Shown here piece after piece: positions 1-7,513 of a stretch of 64,000 nucleotides of DNA. The position numbers and the translations under genes were made by a program. Position 1 is the stretch's first letter, and each line of letters opens with the position of its first letter. Source of the DNA: an uncultured Clostridium sp. (GTDB lineage: Bacteria; Bacillota; Clostridia; Lachnospirales; Lachnospiraceae); NCBI GenBank assembly GCA_946553025.1, contig CAMNRM010000003.1:1-64000 (forward strand), given 5' to 3'. The notes beneath the pieces were generated by a model. It saw only the letters and a list, made by a program, of their open reading frames with translations, was not told where the DNA came from and did not search any database.

Positions 1-615
1 AAGTATGTTGTAAGGGGCTGTGCGCCTTATGTGGAGTGGCTGGGTATCCGGGAGAACCCACAGGGGAAAGGCTGGGCTGCGGGGGCCGGGTATGGGGAGA
101 AGATTCTTTCTATCTTGAAGGAGATTACCGGGGAGGCCGGGAGCGCCGGGGACGGTGCGGACAGCCCGGACAATCCGGTACAGCCCATGTCCGGGTATGT
201 GAAGGTGTTCTATAAGGGCAGGGACGGGGTGAATGTGCGGACTGCCCCCTGCATGGGGGACAACGTGGACCGGGTGGTGTATGAGGGGATTTATACGGTG
301 ACGGGCATCAGCCTGGATAAGCGGTGGTACAGGCTGAAATCGGGGCTTTTTATTACGGCGGATGCGGAGTATGTGATGTTCATGGAGAAGCTGCCGGGGA
401 AGTCTTCCTATCTGGTGCGGGTGGATATCCCGGACCTGAATATCCGTAAGGGGCCGGGGACGGATTTTGCCCGGACGGGGCTGTTTACGGGTGCGGGTAC
501 GTTTACCATTGTGGAGGAAGCGGACGGGAAAGGAGCCGGGAAGTGGGGGCTTTTGAAGTCGTATAAGCGGGAGCGGAACGGGTGGATTTCGCTGGATTTT
601 GTTACGAGGCTGTAA
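1..615 (+). CDS. Phage-type lysin, C-terminal part with two SH3-like domains (5' end outside window)
   Basis: The reading frame is open from base 1, so the gene begins before the window; the GTG at 31 is probably internal. The first ~45 residues (motifs GCAPYVEWLGI, GWAAGAGYGEKIL) look like the end of a peptidoglycan-hydrolase catalytic domain, either an amidase or a glucosaminidase; I cannot tell which. After a Gly/Asp-rich linker come two SH3-like wall-binding repeats, each with a VNVRTAP / LNIRKGPGTDF motif. This domain order is typical of prophage endolysins. It is G+C rich like the downstream recombinases and unlike the DNA after 3661, so it belongs to the older element at the left edge. 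Confidence 0.7.
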   Translation, partial: KYVVRGCAPYVEWLGIRENPQGKGWAAGAGYGEKILSILKEITGEAGSAGDGADSPDNPVQPMSGYVKVFYKGRDGVNVRTAPCMGDNVDRVVYEGIYTVTGISLDKRWYRLKSGLFITADAEYVMFMEKLPGKSSYLVRVDIPDLNIRKGPGTDFARTGLFTGAGTFTIVEEADGKGAGKWGLLKSYKRERNGWISLDFVTRL

Positions 616-787
616 AGGTGTTTTGGCAGGCGGGGCAGGGATGCCTTCTTTTTTTGTCCTGATGTATGGGGGCTGCCGGAGGCGGGTTTTTGTTGAGGGC
701 TTTTGTGCGGCGCGTCGGCCGGGGGATTCCCCGGCGGTACATACCATGCCGTTGGTATGAATTTTTGGAAAGGTTAGGTAAGAGGTT

Positions 788-1036
788 ATGACGGCAAAGG
801 AGCTGGATGCGCTGAAAGATGTTGATATACAGACGGTGGAGAAGGAGGCGCTTGTGGATATCCGGGAGGTGGAGGTTGACAGGAGCCTGTCTTTGGAGGA
901 AAGGAAGATGGCCTATCTGGAAGCGGTGGGGAATCCTTATGCGGTACGGGTAGGGGATATGAAGGTCAGGGTACGGTTTGCGGAGGACGGGGGCTCTTTT
1001 GAAGAGGCTTTTGAAAATATGCTGCGGAATGTTTAA
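788..1036 (+). CDS. DUF6870 family small protein
   Basis: An 82-residue acidic protein whose motifs (TAKELDALKDVDIQTV, LVDIREVEVD, GNPYAVRVGDMKVRVRFAED) I recognise as the DUF6870 family, which is common beside serine recombinases in Lachnospiraceae mobile elements. The role is unknown. The ATG at 788 follows a weak AAGAGG site. It lies between the lysin and the recombinase pair, the usual position at the end of such elements. The 170 bases before it hold no gene that I can see. Confidence 0.65.
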   Translation: MTAKELDALKDVDIQTVEKEALVDIREVEVDRSLSLEERKMAYLEAVGNPYAVRVGDMKVRVRFAEDGGSFEEAFENMLRNV

Positions 1037-1152
1037 AATAACATTGGACTTTTTGGGGCGGAGGCGCTATGATTGTCTTAGGGACAAGTTAGTGCATCCG
1101 CCTTTTTGATTTTGCAGGTGATTCTGGCAGAGAATGAAAGGAGCGGAAGCAC

Positions 1153-2847
1153 ATGGAAAGTAAACAATTCAAGAAGATCTATCATGCCGCCATCTATGTC
1201 CGGCTGTCGAAGGAGGATGGCGATGTTGCCGGCGCGTCTAAGGCGGAGAGCAACAGCATTTCTAATCAGAAAGAGCTTATCAGAAATTTCCTGAAGGACA
1301 AAGAGGATATTGTGGTGGTGTCGGAACGGGTGGACGACGGGTACAGCGGTTCCAGTTTTGAGCGGCCTTCTTTCAAGCTGATGATGGAGGATATCAAGAA
1401 GGGCGTTGTGGACTGCGTGGTGGTCAAGGACCTGTCCAGGTTCGGGCGGGAGTATATTGATTCCGGCAGGTACATTGAGCGGCTGTTCCCGGCTCTGGGA
1501 GTGCGTTTTATCGCCGTCAATGACGGATACGACAGCCTGGAGGGGAAGGACCAGTCAGACGAGATCATCATTCCGTTCAAAAATTTGATAAATGACGCAT
1601 ACTGCCGGGATATTTCGGTGAAGATACGGAGCCATTTGGAGGTGAAGCGGAAGAACGGGGAGTTTATCGGTTCTTTTGCGCCTTATGGGTATCAGAAGGA
1701 TGAGGGGTGCCGGAACCGGCTGGTCATTGACCCGGTGGCGGCAGGTATTGTGAGGGATATTTTCCGTATGAAGCTGCACGGCATGAGCCAGGACGCCATT
1801 GCGGGCAGGCTGAATGAGACGGGGGTGCTGTCTCCTATGGAATATAAGAGTGCGTCCGGGAGCAATTACCGGACCGGCTTTAAGACCGGGGAGCGGGCAC
1901 TGTGGAGTTCGGTCACGGTACGGCGGATTCTGGAAAATGAGTGTTATATCGGGAATCTGGTGCAGGGCAGGCAGACGACGCCGAACCATAAGGTGAAGAA
2001 GCCCATTGTGAAGCCGGAGAAGGACTGGGTGCGGATTGAGAAGAACCATGAGCCGGTGGTTTCGGACCGGGATTTTGCCATTGTGCAGAGGCTTCTGGGG
2101 ATGGATACGAGAATGTCCCCGGAGCAGACGGAGGTGTACCCTCTGGCGGGCATGGTGGTATGCGCGGACTGCGGCGCGGCCATGGTGAGGAAGAATGTGT
2201 GTGCCGGAAAGAGGAAGTACCGGTATTATGTGTGTTCCAGGAATAAGGCGACGAAGGAGTGCGCAAGCCACAGGATTGCGGCGAAGCGGCTGGAAGAGGC
2301 GGTCCTGCATCTTCTGAAAGTGCAGATCGGCAATATCCTTGATTTGAAGCGGGCCATGGAGAGGGTTTCTGAAATCCCGTTTCAGGAGCTGGACATCCGG
2401 GAGCTGGAAAAGCGGATTGAGCAGAAAGAAGCGGAGGTCCTGCGGTGTAAGGAACTGCGGAATATGCTCTATGAGGACATGAAGGACGGCATTGTCTCCA
2501 AAGAGGACTATATGGAGCTGCATGAGGCGTATACGCAGAGGCGTGACATGGCGGAGGAAGCAGTGGAGAAGATGCAGCAGGAGATTAGGGACATTCTTGC
2601 TTCCAATACGGACAAGTACCGGTGGCTGGATTATTTTGCGGAGCATAGGAACATTGACCGGCTGACAAGGAACGTGGCGGTGGAACTGATCGACAGGGTG
2701 AAGGTCGTGGATAAGGATACGGTGGAAGTGGTTTTCAGCTTCGGGGACTGTTACAAGGAGGTTCTGGAAGGGCTGAAACATGCGGGCTGTGAGGTGGTCT
2801 GCGACAGCCGGGGCAGAGTCCGGTTTGAGTGGAAGGAGGCGGTATAG
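1153..2847 (+). CDS. Large serine recombinase (site-specific integrase/resolvase family)
   Basis: A 564-residue recombinase expected to integrate or excise the older element. The N-terminal resolvase domain holds YVRLSKED with the nucleophile Ser near residue 19, then DDGYSGSSFERPSF and VKDLSRFGRE. A 'recombinase' DNA-binding domain follows (APYGY, about residues 175-300), then a zinc-ribbon region (CADCGAAM ... YYVCS ... C, about 337-375), a coiled coil (about 400-480) and a C-terminal tail. Length and order are those of an intact large serine recombinase. The start at 1153 has AAAGGAG upstream. It ends one base before the next recombinase, so the pair is a tandem operon, as in elements that use two or three such enzymes. 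Confidence 0.92.
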   Translation: MESKQFKKIYHAAIYVRLSKEDGDVAGASKAESNSISNQKELIRNFLKDKEDIVVVSERVDDGYSGSSFERPSFKLMMEDIKKGVVDCVVVKDLSRFGREYIDSGRYIERLFPALGVRFIAVNDGYDSLEGKDQSDEIIIPFKNLINDAYCRDISVKIRSHLEVKRKNGEFIGSFAPYGYQKDEGCRNRLVIDPVAAGIVRDIFRMKLHGMSQDAIAGRLNETGVLSPMEYKSASGSNYRTGFKTGERALWSSVTVRRILENECYIGNLVQGRQTTPNHKVKKPIVKPEKDWVRIEKNHEPVVSDRDFAIVQRLLGMDTRMSPEQTEVYPLAGMVVCADCGAAMVRKNVCAGKRKYRYYVCSRNKATKECASHRIAAKRLEEAVLHLLKVQIGNILDLKRAMERVSEIPFQELDIRELEKRIEQKEAEVLRCKELRNMLYEDMKDGIVSKEDYMELHEAYTQRRDMAEEAVEKMQQEIRDILASNTDKYRWLDYFAEHRNIDRLTRNVAVELIDRVKVVDKDTVEVVFSFGDCYKEVLEGLKHAGCEVVCDSRGRVRFEWKEAV

Positions 2848-2848
2848 C

Positions 2849-3661
2849 ATGGCGAGGAAGTCTAAGAAGGTGGATTTTGTCAATGTCAATGATTTAGGAC
2901 CGCAGGCTTCCCAGCTTCCGGTTCCAGCAAAGGCTGTCTGCTATAAGACCGGGCTGTATGCAAGACTTTCCGAGGAAACGGAAGCCAACAGGGAGCGGGC
3001 GACGGTGGAGACGCAGATGGATTTGCTGCGGAAGTTCGTGGCGGAGAGGGATGATATGGTCATTGCCAAAGAGTATGTTGACATCTCCTGCACAGGCACG
3101 AATTTTGAGCGTCCGGGGTTTGAGGAAATGATGCAGGATATGAGGAATGGGCTTATCAACTGTATTATCGTGAAGGATTTGTCCAGGCTGGGCAGGAATT
3201 ATGTGGAGACGGGCAACTATATTGAGAGGGTGTTCCCGTTCTTTGGTGTGAGGTTTATTGCGGTAACGGACGGGTATGATTCCGACAAGCCGGGGGAAGA
3301 ACTGCTGATGCCGCTGAAAAACATGATCAATGAGATGTATGTGAAGGATCTGTCCAGAAAGATGAAGACGGCGCACCGGGCATATTGGAAGAACGGCGAG
3401 TATTCTTCGGGGGCGGTTCCGTATGGATACGTCAATATAGACAGGCATCTTTATCCGGATGATAAAGTGAAGGGTACGGTGCAGGAGATATTCCGGCTGT
3501 TCCTGCAGGGAAGTTCCATGAAGGAGATTGCAAGGCGGATGTCTCAAAAAGAGATCAACCCGAAAGCATATAAGATGCTACGGTTCGGGCATGAGATTCC
3601 GGCTGATTTTAATACAAAATGGAATTATGTGACTGTGCGGACTATACTGACGAACGCCTGA
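2849..3661 (+). pseudogene. Second large serine recombinase, truncated at the ICE junction
   Basis: The start ATG at 2849 lies one base after the first recombinase stop, with GGAAGGAGG upstream. The resolvase domain is complete: LYARLSEET (Ser near residue 41), DISCTGTNFERPGF, VKDLSRLGRN. The recombinase domain begins (VPYGYV ... EIFRLFLQG) and reaches YVTVRTILTN, where related proteins continue with a tyrosine/glycine segment, zinc ribbon and coiled coil. Here it reads Ala and stop, giving 270 residues instead of roughly 500-560. Base composition also changes just after this point. I infer that the gene was split by insertion of the downstream element and that its 3' half lies beyond the right edge. 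The product probably cannot recombine. Confidence 0.8.
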
Positions 3662-3730
3662 GTTATAATAAGCATAACCTTAGAAAAGCTAGGAAACATG
3701 AGGCTTTCACCGGTTATGCTTATTTTATTT
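3655..3730. other. Probable left junction of the inserted ICE, with a 13-bp inverted repeat
   Basis: Homology to serine recombinases ends near 3655. Immediately after are perfect inverted repeat arms 3667-3679 (AATAAGCATAACC) and 3712-3724 (GGTTATGCTTATT), followed by a T/A-rich run. It can be read as the end (att site) of the inserted element, as an integrase binding site, or as a terminator; these are not exclusive. The matching right junction is not in the window. Confidence 0.5.
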
Positions 3731-3758
3731 TACCTAAATATTGGACAGGGAGGTACGG

Positions 3759-3998
3759 ATGAAAACAAGGAACTTGACGGTTTATGAGGGAAGCGGGAAG
3801 AATTATGCCCCGATTCCGAAAATTATCTTACAGGGCCAATGGATTGGGCAGTTGGGTTTCTCCATTGGCGATAAAGTCAAGGTAATGTATCAGGATGGAC
3901 AAATTATTGTGGAAAAGGCGTTGGAAGCAGAAAGTGGACAAGCTGACCAAAGGATAAGCATGGTAGCTGAATCGGACAATCCATATGGGAAGGAGTAG
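3759..3998 (+). CDS. SymE-like / AbrB-fold small protein
   Basis: A 79-residue protein. The ATG at 3759 is chosen over upstream in-frame codons because AGGGAGG lies 5 bases before it. The segment PKIILQGQWIGQLGFSIGDKVKV matches the SpoVT/AbrB-like swapped-hairpin fold of SymE-family proteins, which in Clostridia occur at the start of ICE maintenance modules. SymE in E. coli is an SOS-linked toxin; whether this one is a toxin, a nuclease or a DNA-binding regulator cannot be told here. It is the first gene of the inserted element and is followed by the DUF5348 gene 6 bases on. Confidence 0.65.
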   Translation: MKTRNLTVYEGSGKNYAPIPKIILQGQWIGQLGFSIGDKVKVMYQDGQIIVEKALEAESGQADQRISMVAESDNPYGKE

Positions 3999-4004
3999 AA
4001 CAAA

Positions 4005-4445
4005 ATGGCAGATTTAAAAACAACATTAACAAAAACTTTTGCATTAACCCCGGAAATTGAATCCCTTTTCCGAGTATCAACTTTTGGTGACTTTGGTGAT
4101 CTGTGTGGTCTACATATTAATGAGGAGGACAGCAATGAACTTTTCCTTGTCAATGAACTGCAATGGATTATGTGCAGATTAGAGGAAGCCAAAAACCGGA
4201 TTGCTTACCTGAAACGCCCGGTTAAGGAAACCAGCCGGTTACATAAAAATGCAGGCGGACGGTATGAAACATCCAGCGGACACGAGTATACCAGTGGAGA
4301 TATTATTGAAGTCTTATTGCGTGGTGACAGCTTCCATGAAACGCCTTATTGGATCAGGACAAATGTGGAGCATAACGGCAGAGATTATTACCTGGTACAT
4401 TACAAAGACATCAGCATGGAAGGGTTAGCTGTCCGTAGGAGATAA
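4005..4445 (+). CDS. DUF5348 domain protein
   Basis: A 146-residue protein; the start at 4005 has GGAAGGAG upstream. The first half is acidic and helical, with LVNELQWIMCRLEEAKNRI. The second half (about residues 85-146) is a small beta domain with YWIRTNVEHNGRDYYLVHY, which I recognise as DUF5348, a family found beside parA/repA in Lachnospiraceae ICEs. Function unknown. It sits between the SymE-like gene and parA with short gaps and is probably in one transcript with them. Confidence 0.6.
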   Translation: MADLKTTLTKTFALTPEIESLFRVSTFGDFGDLCGLHINEEDSNELFLVNELQWIMCRLEEAKNRIAYLKRPVKETSRLHKNAGGRYETSSGHEYTSGDIIEVLLRGDSFHETPYWIRTNVEHNGRDYYLVHYKDISMEGLAVRRR

Positions 4446-4462
4446 GAAAGGGAAGTTTAAAA

Positions 4463-5239
4463 ATGGGAATAATTTACAATATATGTAACCAGAAAGGGGG
4501 ATGCGGCAAGACCATGACCTCGGTAAGCCTTGGGATTGGCCTTGCCCGCCAGGGCAGGCGTGTTTTACTGGTGGATATGGATGGGCAGGGGTCAATGACC
4601 GCCAGTTTAGGCTACAGCCAGCCGGATCAGATGGAAGTTACCTTAGCAACAATTATGGAAAAGGTTATTGATGGCAAGTCGTTGTCGGATGGGGAAGGAA
4701 TCCTTCATCATTCTGAAAATATTGACCTTCTTCCGGCAAATATTGAGTTGTCCGGGCTGGAAGTTACATTAGTCAATGCTATGAGCCGCGAAACGATTTT
4801 TCGGGAATATATAAAAACGGTGAAGGATGCGTATGATGTAGTGATTTTAGATTGTATGCCTTCTCTGGGTATGCTGACCATCAATGCACTGGCTGCGGCA
4901 GACAAAATAATCATTCCTGTCCAGGCACAATATTTATCTATTCGTGGATTAGAACAGTTAATTCGCACCATTGCCAGAGTAAAACAGCGGATAAATCCCG
5001 GACTTTCTATTGATGGAATCCTGATTACTATGGCGGATATGCGGACGAACTATGCACGGGATATTGTGGAACTTTTACATACCACTTATGACGGGAAACT
5101 GCGGATTTTTGAGAGTATTATCCCGTTATCAGTAAGGGCGGCGGAAACCAGCGCAGAAGGAAAAAGCATTTATCTCCATGACCCGGCAGGCAAGGTGGCA
5201 GCGGCATACGCCGCATTGACAAGGGAGGTTATGGAGTGA
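4463..5239 (+). CDS. parA: ParA/Soj partition ATPase
   Basis: A 258-residue deviant-Walker ATPase. The P-loop KGGCGKT is at residues 11-17, the A' motif region is DMDGQGSMTASLG, and the Walker B region is VVILDCMPSLG. Length and motifs are those of small chromosomal/ICE ParA (Soj) proteins without an N-terminal HTH. ParA binds DNA non-specifically and, with ParB, positions the element copies, which would stabilise the excised circle. Its stop overlaps the ParB start (GTGA), so the two are translationally coupled. GGGAAG lies upstream of the ATG at 4463. Confidence 0.93.
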   Translation: MGIIYNICNQKGGCGKTMTSVSLGIGLARQGRRVLLVDMDGQGSMTASLGYSQPDQMEVTLATIMEKVIDGKSLSDGEGILHHSENIDLLPANIELSGLEVTLVNAMSRETIFREYIKTVKDAYDVVILDCMPSLGMLTINALAAADKIIIPVQAQYLSIRGLEQLIRTIARVKQRINPGLSIDGILITMADMRTNYARDIVELLHTTYDGKLRIFESIIPLSVRAAETSAEGKSIYLHDPAGKVAAAYAALTREVME

Positions 5240-6174
5240 AAAGCAGTGCGAGGAATATCAAAATGACTAAGTTTGATGACCTGTTCCAGACGGAAGACCA
5301 TCCAGGTGGAAATGGTGAACAGGTGTGTGAACTGCCATTATCGGAACTTTTTCCATTTAAGAACCATCCGTTTAAAGTAGCTGATGATGAATCCATGCAG
5401 GATATGGTGGAAAGTGTCCGGCAGTATGGGGTGCTTGTCCCCGGCATTGCCCGTAAGTCCCCGGAAGGACATTATGAGCTGATTGCAGGCCATCGGCGCA
5501 AAAGGGCGTCGGAACTGGCAGGGAAGGCGACTATGCCGGTCGTAATTCGGGAGCTGGACGATGATGAATCAGTCCTGGCCATGGTGGACAGCAACATCCA
5601 GCGGGAAGACATCCTGCCAAGTGAGAAAGCATGGGCATATAAAATGAAGCTGGATGCCATTCGGCGCAGGGCAGGCCGTCCATCGGCAAATAATCCTCGA
5701 CAAGTTGGCGAGAATTACAGCGTGGAAATCGTGAGCCAGGATTCCGGTGACAGCGCCCGGAACATCCACCGGTATATCCGTCTGACCTGCCTTTTGCCGG
5801 AGATTCTGCAAATGGTAGACGATAAGAAGCTGGCCTTTAACCCGGCGGTGGAGCTTTCCTATCTGGAAGAAAAGTGGCAGAAAAGGTTGTGGGAACAGAT
5901 AGAAAAACTTGGCACAGTTCCTTCCTTGGAGCAGGCAAAACAGCTTAAACAGCTTAGCCAGGAGGGAAAACTGGATGACGAGGAAATAGCGAAAATCATG
6001 GCAGGAGGGCATTCGGCTTCTGTGCAGGTGACATTAAAGGGCGGACGACTGAAGCAGTATTTCCCGATGGGTTATACACAAAAGCAGATGGAGGAGGTTA
6101 TCCTTTCTCTGTTGGAAGAATGGAAAAGCAGGCAGGCGGCAAACACCGATGGCTGCTGCACAGAAACCGTGTGA
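5236..6174 (+). CDS. parB: ParB partition protein
   Basis: A 312-residue centromere-binding protein starting at GTG 5236, which overlaps the parA stop by 3 bases; GGGAGG lies just upstream. An internal ATG at 5263 is a possible alternative. The N-terminal CTPase/nuclease-fold segment has LPLSELFPFKNHPFKV and the arginine box LIAGHRRKRASELAG. A central HTH region includes SARNIHRYIRLTCLLPEI. The C-terminus is a mixed-charge helical region. It pairs with ParA. I found no classical parS palindrome; the inverted-repeat element right after the stop (6176-6290) is one candidate centromere site. Confidence 0.92.
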   Translation: MKSSARNIKMTKFDDLFQTEDHPGGNGEQVCELPLSELFPFKNHPFKVADDESMQDMVESVRQYGVLVPGIARKSPEGHYELIAGHRRKRASELAGKATMPVVIRELDDDESVLAMVDSNIQREDILPSEKAWAYKMKLDAIRRRAGRPSANNPRQVGENYSVEIVSQDSGDSARNIHRYIRLTCLLPEILQMVDDKKLAFNPAVELSYLEEKWQKRLWEQIEKLGTVPSLEQAKQLKQLSQEGKLDDEEIAKIMAGGHSASVQVTLKGGRLKQYFPMGYTQKQMEEVILSLLEEWKSRQAANTDGCCTETV

Positions 6175-6175
6175 G

Positions 6176-6290
6176 GTAAACCTTTATGCGCCCACAGAGA
6201 TACATTACCATAGGAATCAAAGTCTGCAGGGCGCACTTGGAATACCTGAATTTATGCCGCCTATTCATCGGTGGACGTTTAAGGTAAAGT
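6176..6290 (+). repeat. Conserved intergenic element, copy A (possible pseudoknotted RNA or centromere-like site)
   Basis: About 115 bases that recur at 60752-60866 with roughly four-fifths visible identity. Shared blocks include GTAAACCTT, ATGCGCCCA, GGGCGCACTTGG, ATACCTGAATT and AAGGTAAAGT-like ends. Stem 1 pairs TGCGCCC (6187-6193) with GGGCGCA (6229-6235). Stem 2 pairs AAAGTCTGC (6219-6227) with 6271-6280, with one bulge and wobbles. The 5' arm of stem 2 lies inside the stem 1 loop, which is an H-type pseudoknot arrangement. It lies right after parB and right before a terminator, so it may be a regulatory leader for repA, or a DNA site bound by ParB. Confidence 0.7.
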
Positions 6291-6333
6291 ATCCGGCAAA
6301 ACATTTTTGGGACAGGTTTTGCCGGATTTTTTT
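6291..6333 (+). terminator. Rho-independent terminator / GGCAAAAC hairpin, copy 1
   Basis: Perfect 12-bp inverted repeat ATCCGGCAAAAC (6291-6302) and GTTTTGCCGGAT (6316-6327) followed by seven T. It ends the parAB transcript before repA. Related hairpins occur at 15879-15915 and 45254-45290. Confidence 0.8.
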
Positions 6334-6392
6334 AAAGATTTGTTTTACTGGGAAAAGGCTATAAAAATTATACACGAGGAGGAGCACAGATA

Positions 6393-7343
6393 ATGATGGA
6401 TTTGGAATATTACTACGGGAATGAGGCGGATCAATACAGCTTTTATCGTATCCCGAAAGCACTGTTTACCGATAAGCGTTTTGGCAGTCTGTCTGTGGAA
6501 GCAAAAGTTTTATATGGCCTGCTTCTTGACCGGATGTCTCTGTCCATAAGGAATAACTGGCTGGATAAAGACGGGCGGGTATATATTATTTTTACTGTTG
6601 TCGATATTATGGCAACGCTTGGATGTGCGGAGCAGAAAACCAGCCGCCTGCTGTCCGAACTGGACAATGTAAAAGGGGTAGGATTAATTGAGAGGAAACG
6701 GCGGGGACAGGGAAAGCCCAATGTGATTTATGTAAAGAAATTTACAGACCAGCAATGGGCAAAACCACAATTCAAGGAAGAGGAAACCAGCAATTCAAAA
6801 GATGTGAAAACCACAAATCAAGAATTGCCCAAATCACAAGCAAATAATACAGATAAGAATAATACTGACTTAAACAATATCCATCTATCTATCCATCAGG
6901 ATACACAAAAAACTACATTTGCGAATTCTGAGGATAAACCGACAAAGAAAAAGCAGAGGATGGATAGGATGGATAAGATGGATGCGTACCGCAGGCTGAT
7001 CAAAAAAAATATTTCGTATGATACCCTTGTCCATAACCATCCGTATGACCAGGAAAGCATTAATGGGTTTGTGGAGCTGATGACGGAAGTGTGCTGCAGT
7101 ACACGGGACACACTGCGGATTAACCAGGAAGAGATGGCGGCAGAGGTGGTTAAGAGCAGGCTGTTAAAGCTGGACAGTGGGCATATTGAGTATGTGCTGG
7201 AATGTCTGAACCAGAATACGGCGCGGGTGGGAAATATCCGGGCCTATACCTTATCGGCACTTTATAACGCACCCGTGACCATCAGCCAGTATTACACAAA
7301 CCGTGTCCACCATGATATGGCAAAGGGGATGTATGATGGGTAA
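6393..7343 (+). CDS. repA: RepA_N-type replication initiator
   Basis: A 316-residue protein with GGAGGAG before the start. The N-terminal ~115 residues (YRIPKALFTDKRFGSLSVEAKVLYGLLLDRM in sense, with WLDKDGRVYIIFT and TSRLLSEL) match the RepA_N winged-helix initiator domain of Firmicutes plasmids. A Ser/Asn/Lys-rich linker follows (about 125-195). The C-terminal domain (about 205-316, with DTLVHNHPYDQESINGFVEL) resembles the DUF6017 domain that follows RepA_N in ICE proteins. It likely starts replication of the excised circle. In RepA_N plasmids the origin lies inside the rep gene; the direct repeats at 6958-6984, in the linker, fit that. It follows a terminator and so has its own transcript. 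Confidence 0.85.
   Translation: MMDLEYYYGNEADQYSFYRIPKALFTDKRFGSLSVEAKVLYGLLLDRMSLSIRNNWLDKDGRVYIIFTVVDIMATLGCAEQKTSRLLSELDNVKGVGLIERKRRGQGKPNVIYVKKFTDQQWAKPQFKEEETSNSKDVKTTNQELPKSQANNTDKNNTDLNNIHLSIHQDTQKTTFANSEDKPTKKKQRMDRMDKMDAYRRLIKKNISYDTLVHNHPYDQESINGFVELMTEVCCSTRDTLRINQEEMAAEVVKSRLLKLDSGHIEYVLECLNQNTARVGNIRAYTLSALYNAPVTISQYYTNRVHHDMAKGMYDG
6958..6984 (+). repeat. Iteron-like direct repeats inside repA (candidate origin)
   Basis: Three 9-base units in a row: GGATGGATA (6958-6966), GGATGGATA (6967-6975) and AGATGGATG (6976-6984). A roughly complementary array (ATCCATCTATCTATCCATC) lies at 6879-6897, with AT-rich DNA before it. The location in the linker of a RepA_N gene matches known origins of that family. 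A near copy of the same unit array occurs at 29712-29734. Confidence 0.45.
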
Positions 7344-7513
7344 AAATGGTCACTCGATGCTGGATGGATAGCAGATACAGAGCAAATGTCGAAAATCTTT
7401 GAGATTACATAAGCATGACCAGATAGAAAATGAGAGTTTGCCAATGAAGGTAAATGGTGATAACAAAAAAACAGGGAGAACGAGGAGAAAACCGGGATGA
7501 AAGGATGGTGAAA

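Noticed and set aside
1555-2889. 444-codon ORF on the minus strand opposite the first serine recombinase
   Set aside because: It mirrors a well-supported recombinase, is His/Pro/Leu/Arg rich with no domain, and is explained by G+C-rich third positions.
2894-3547. 217-codon minus-strand ORF opposite the second recombinase
   Set aside because: Same reason: compositional shadow of a recognised gene, no protein family.
6176-6290. Classical parS site next to parB
   Set aside because: No palindrome resembling the chromosomal parS consensus was found; only the GCGCCC inverted repeat is present.
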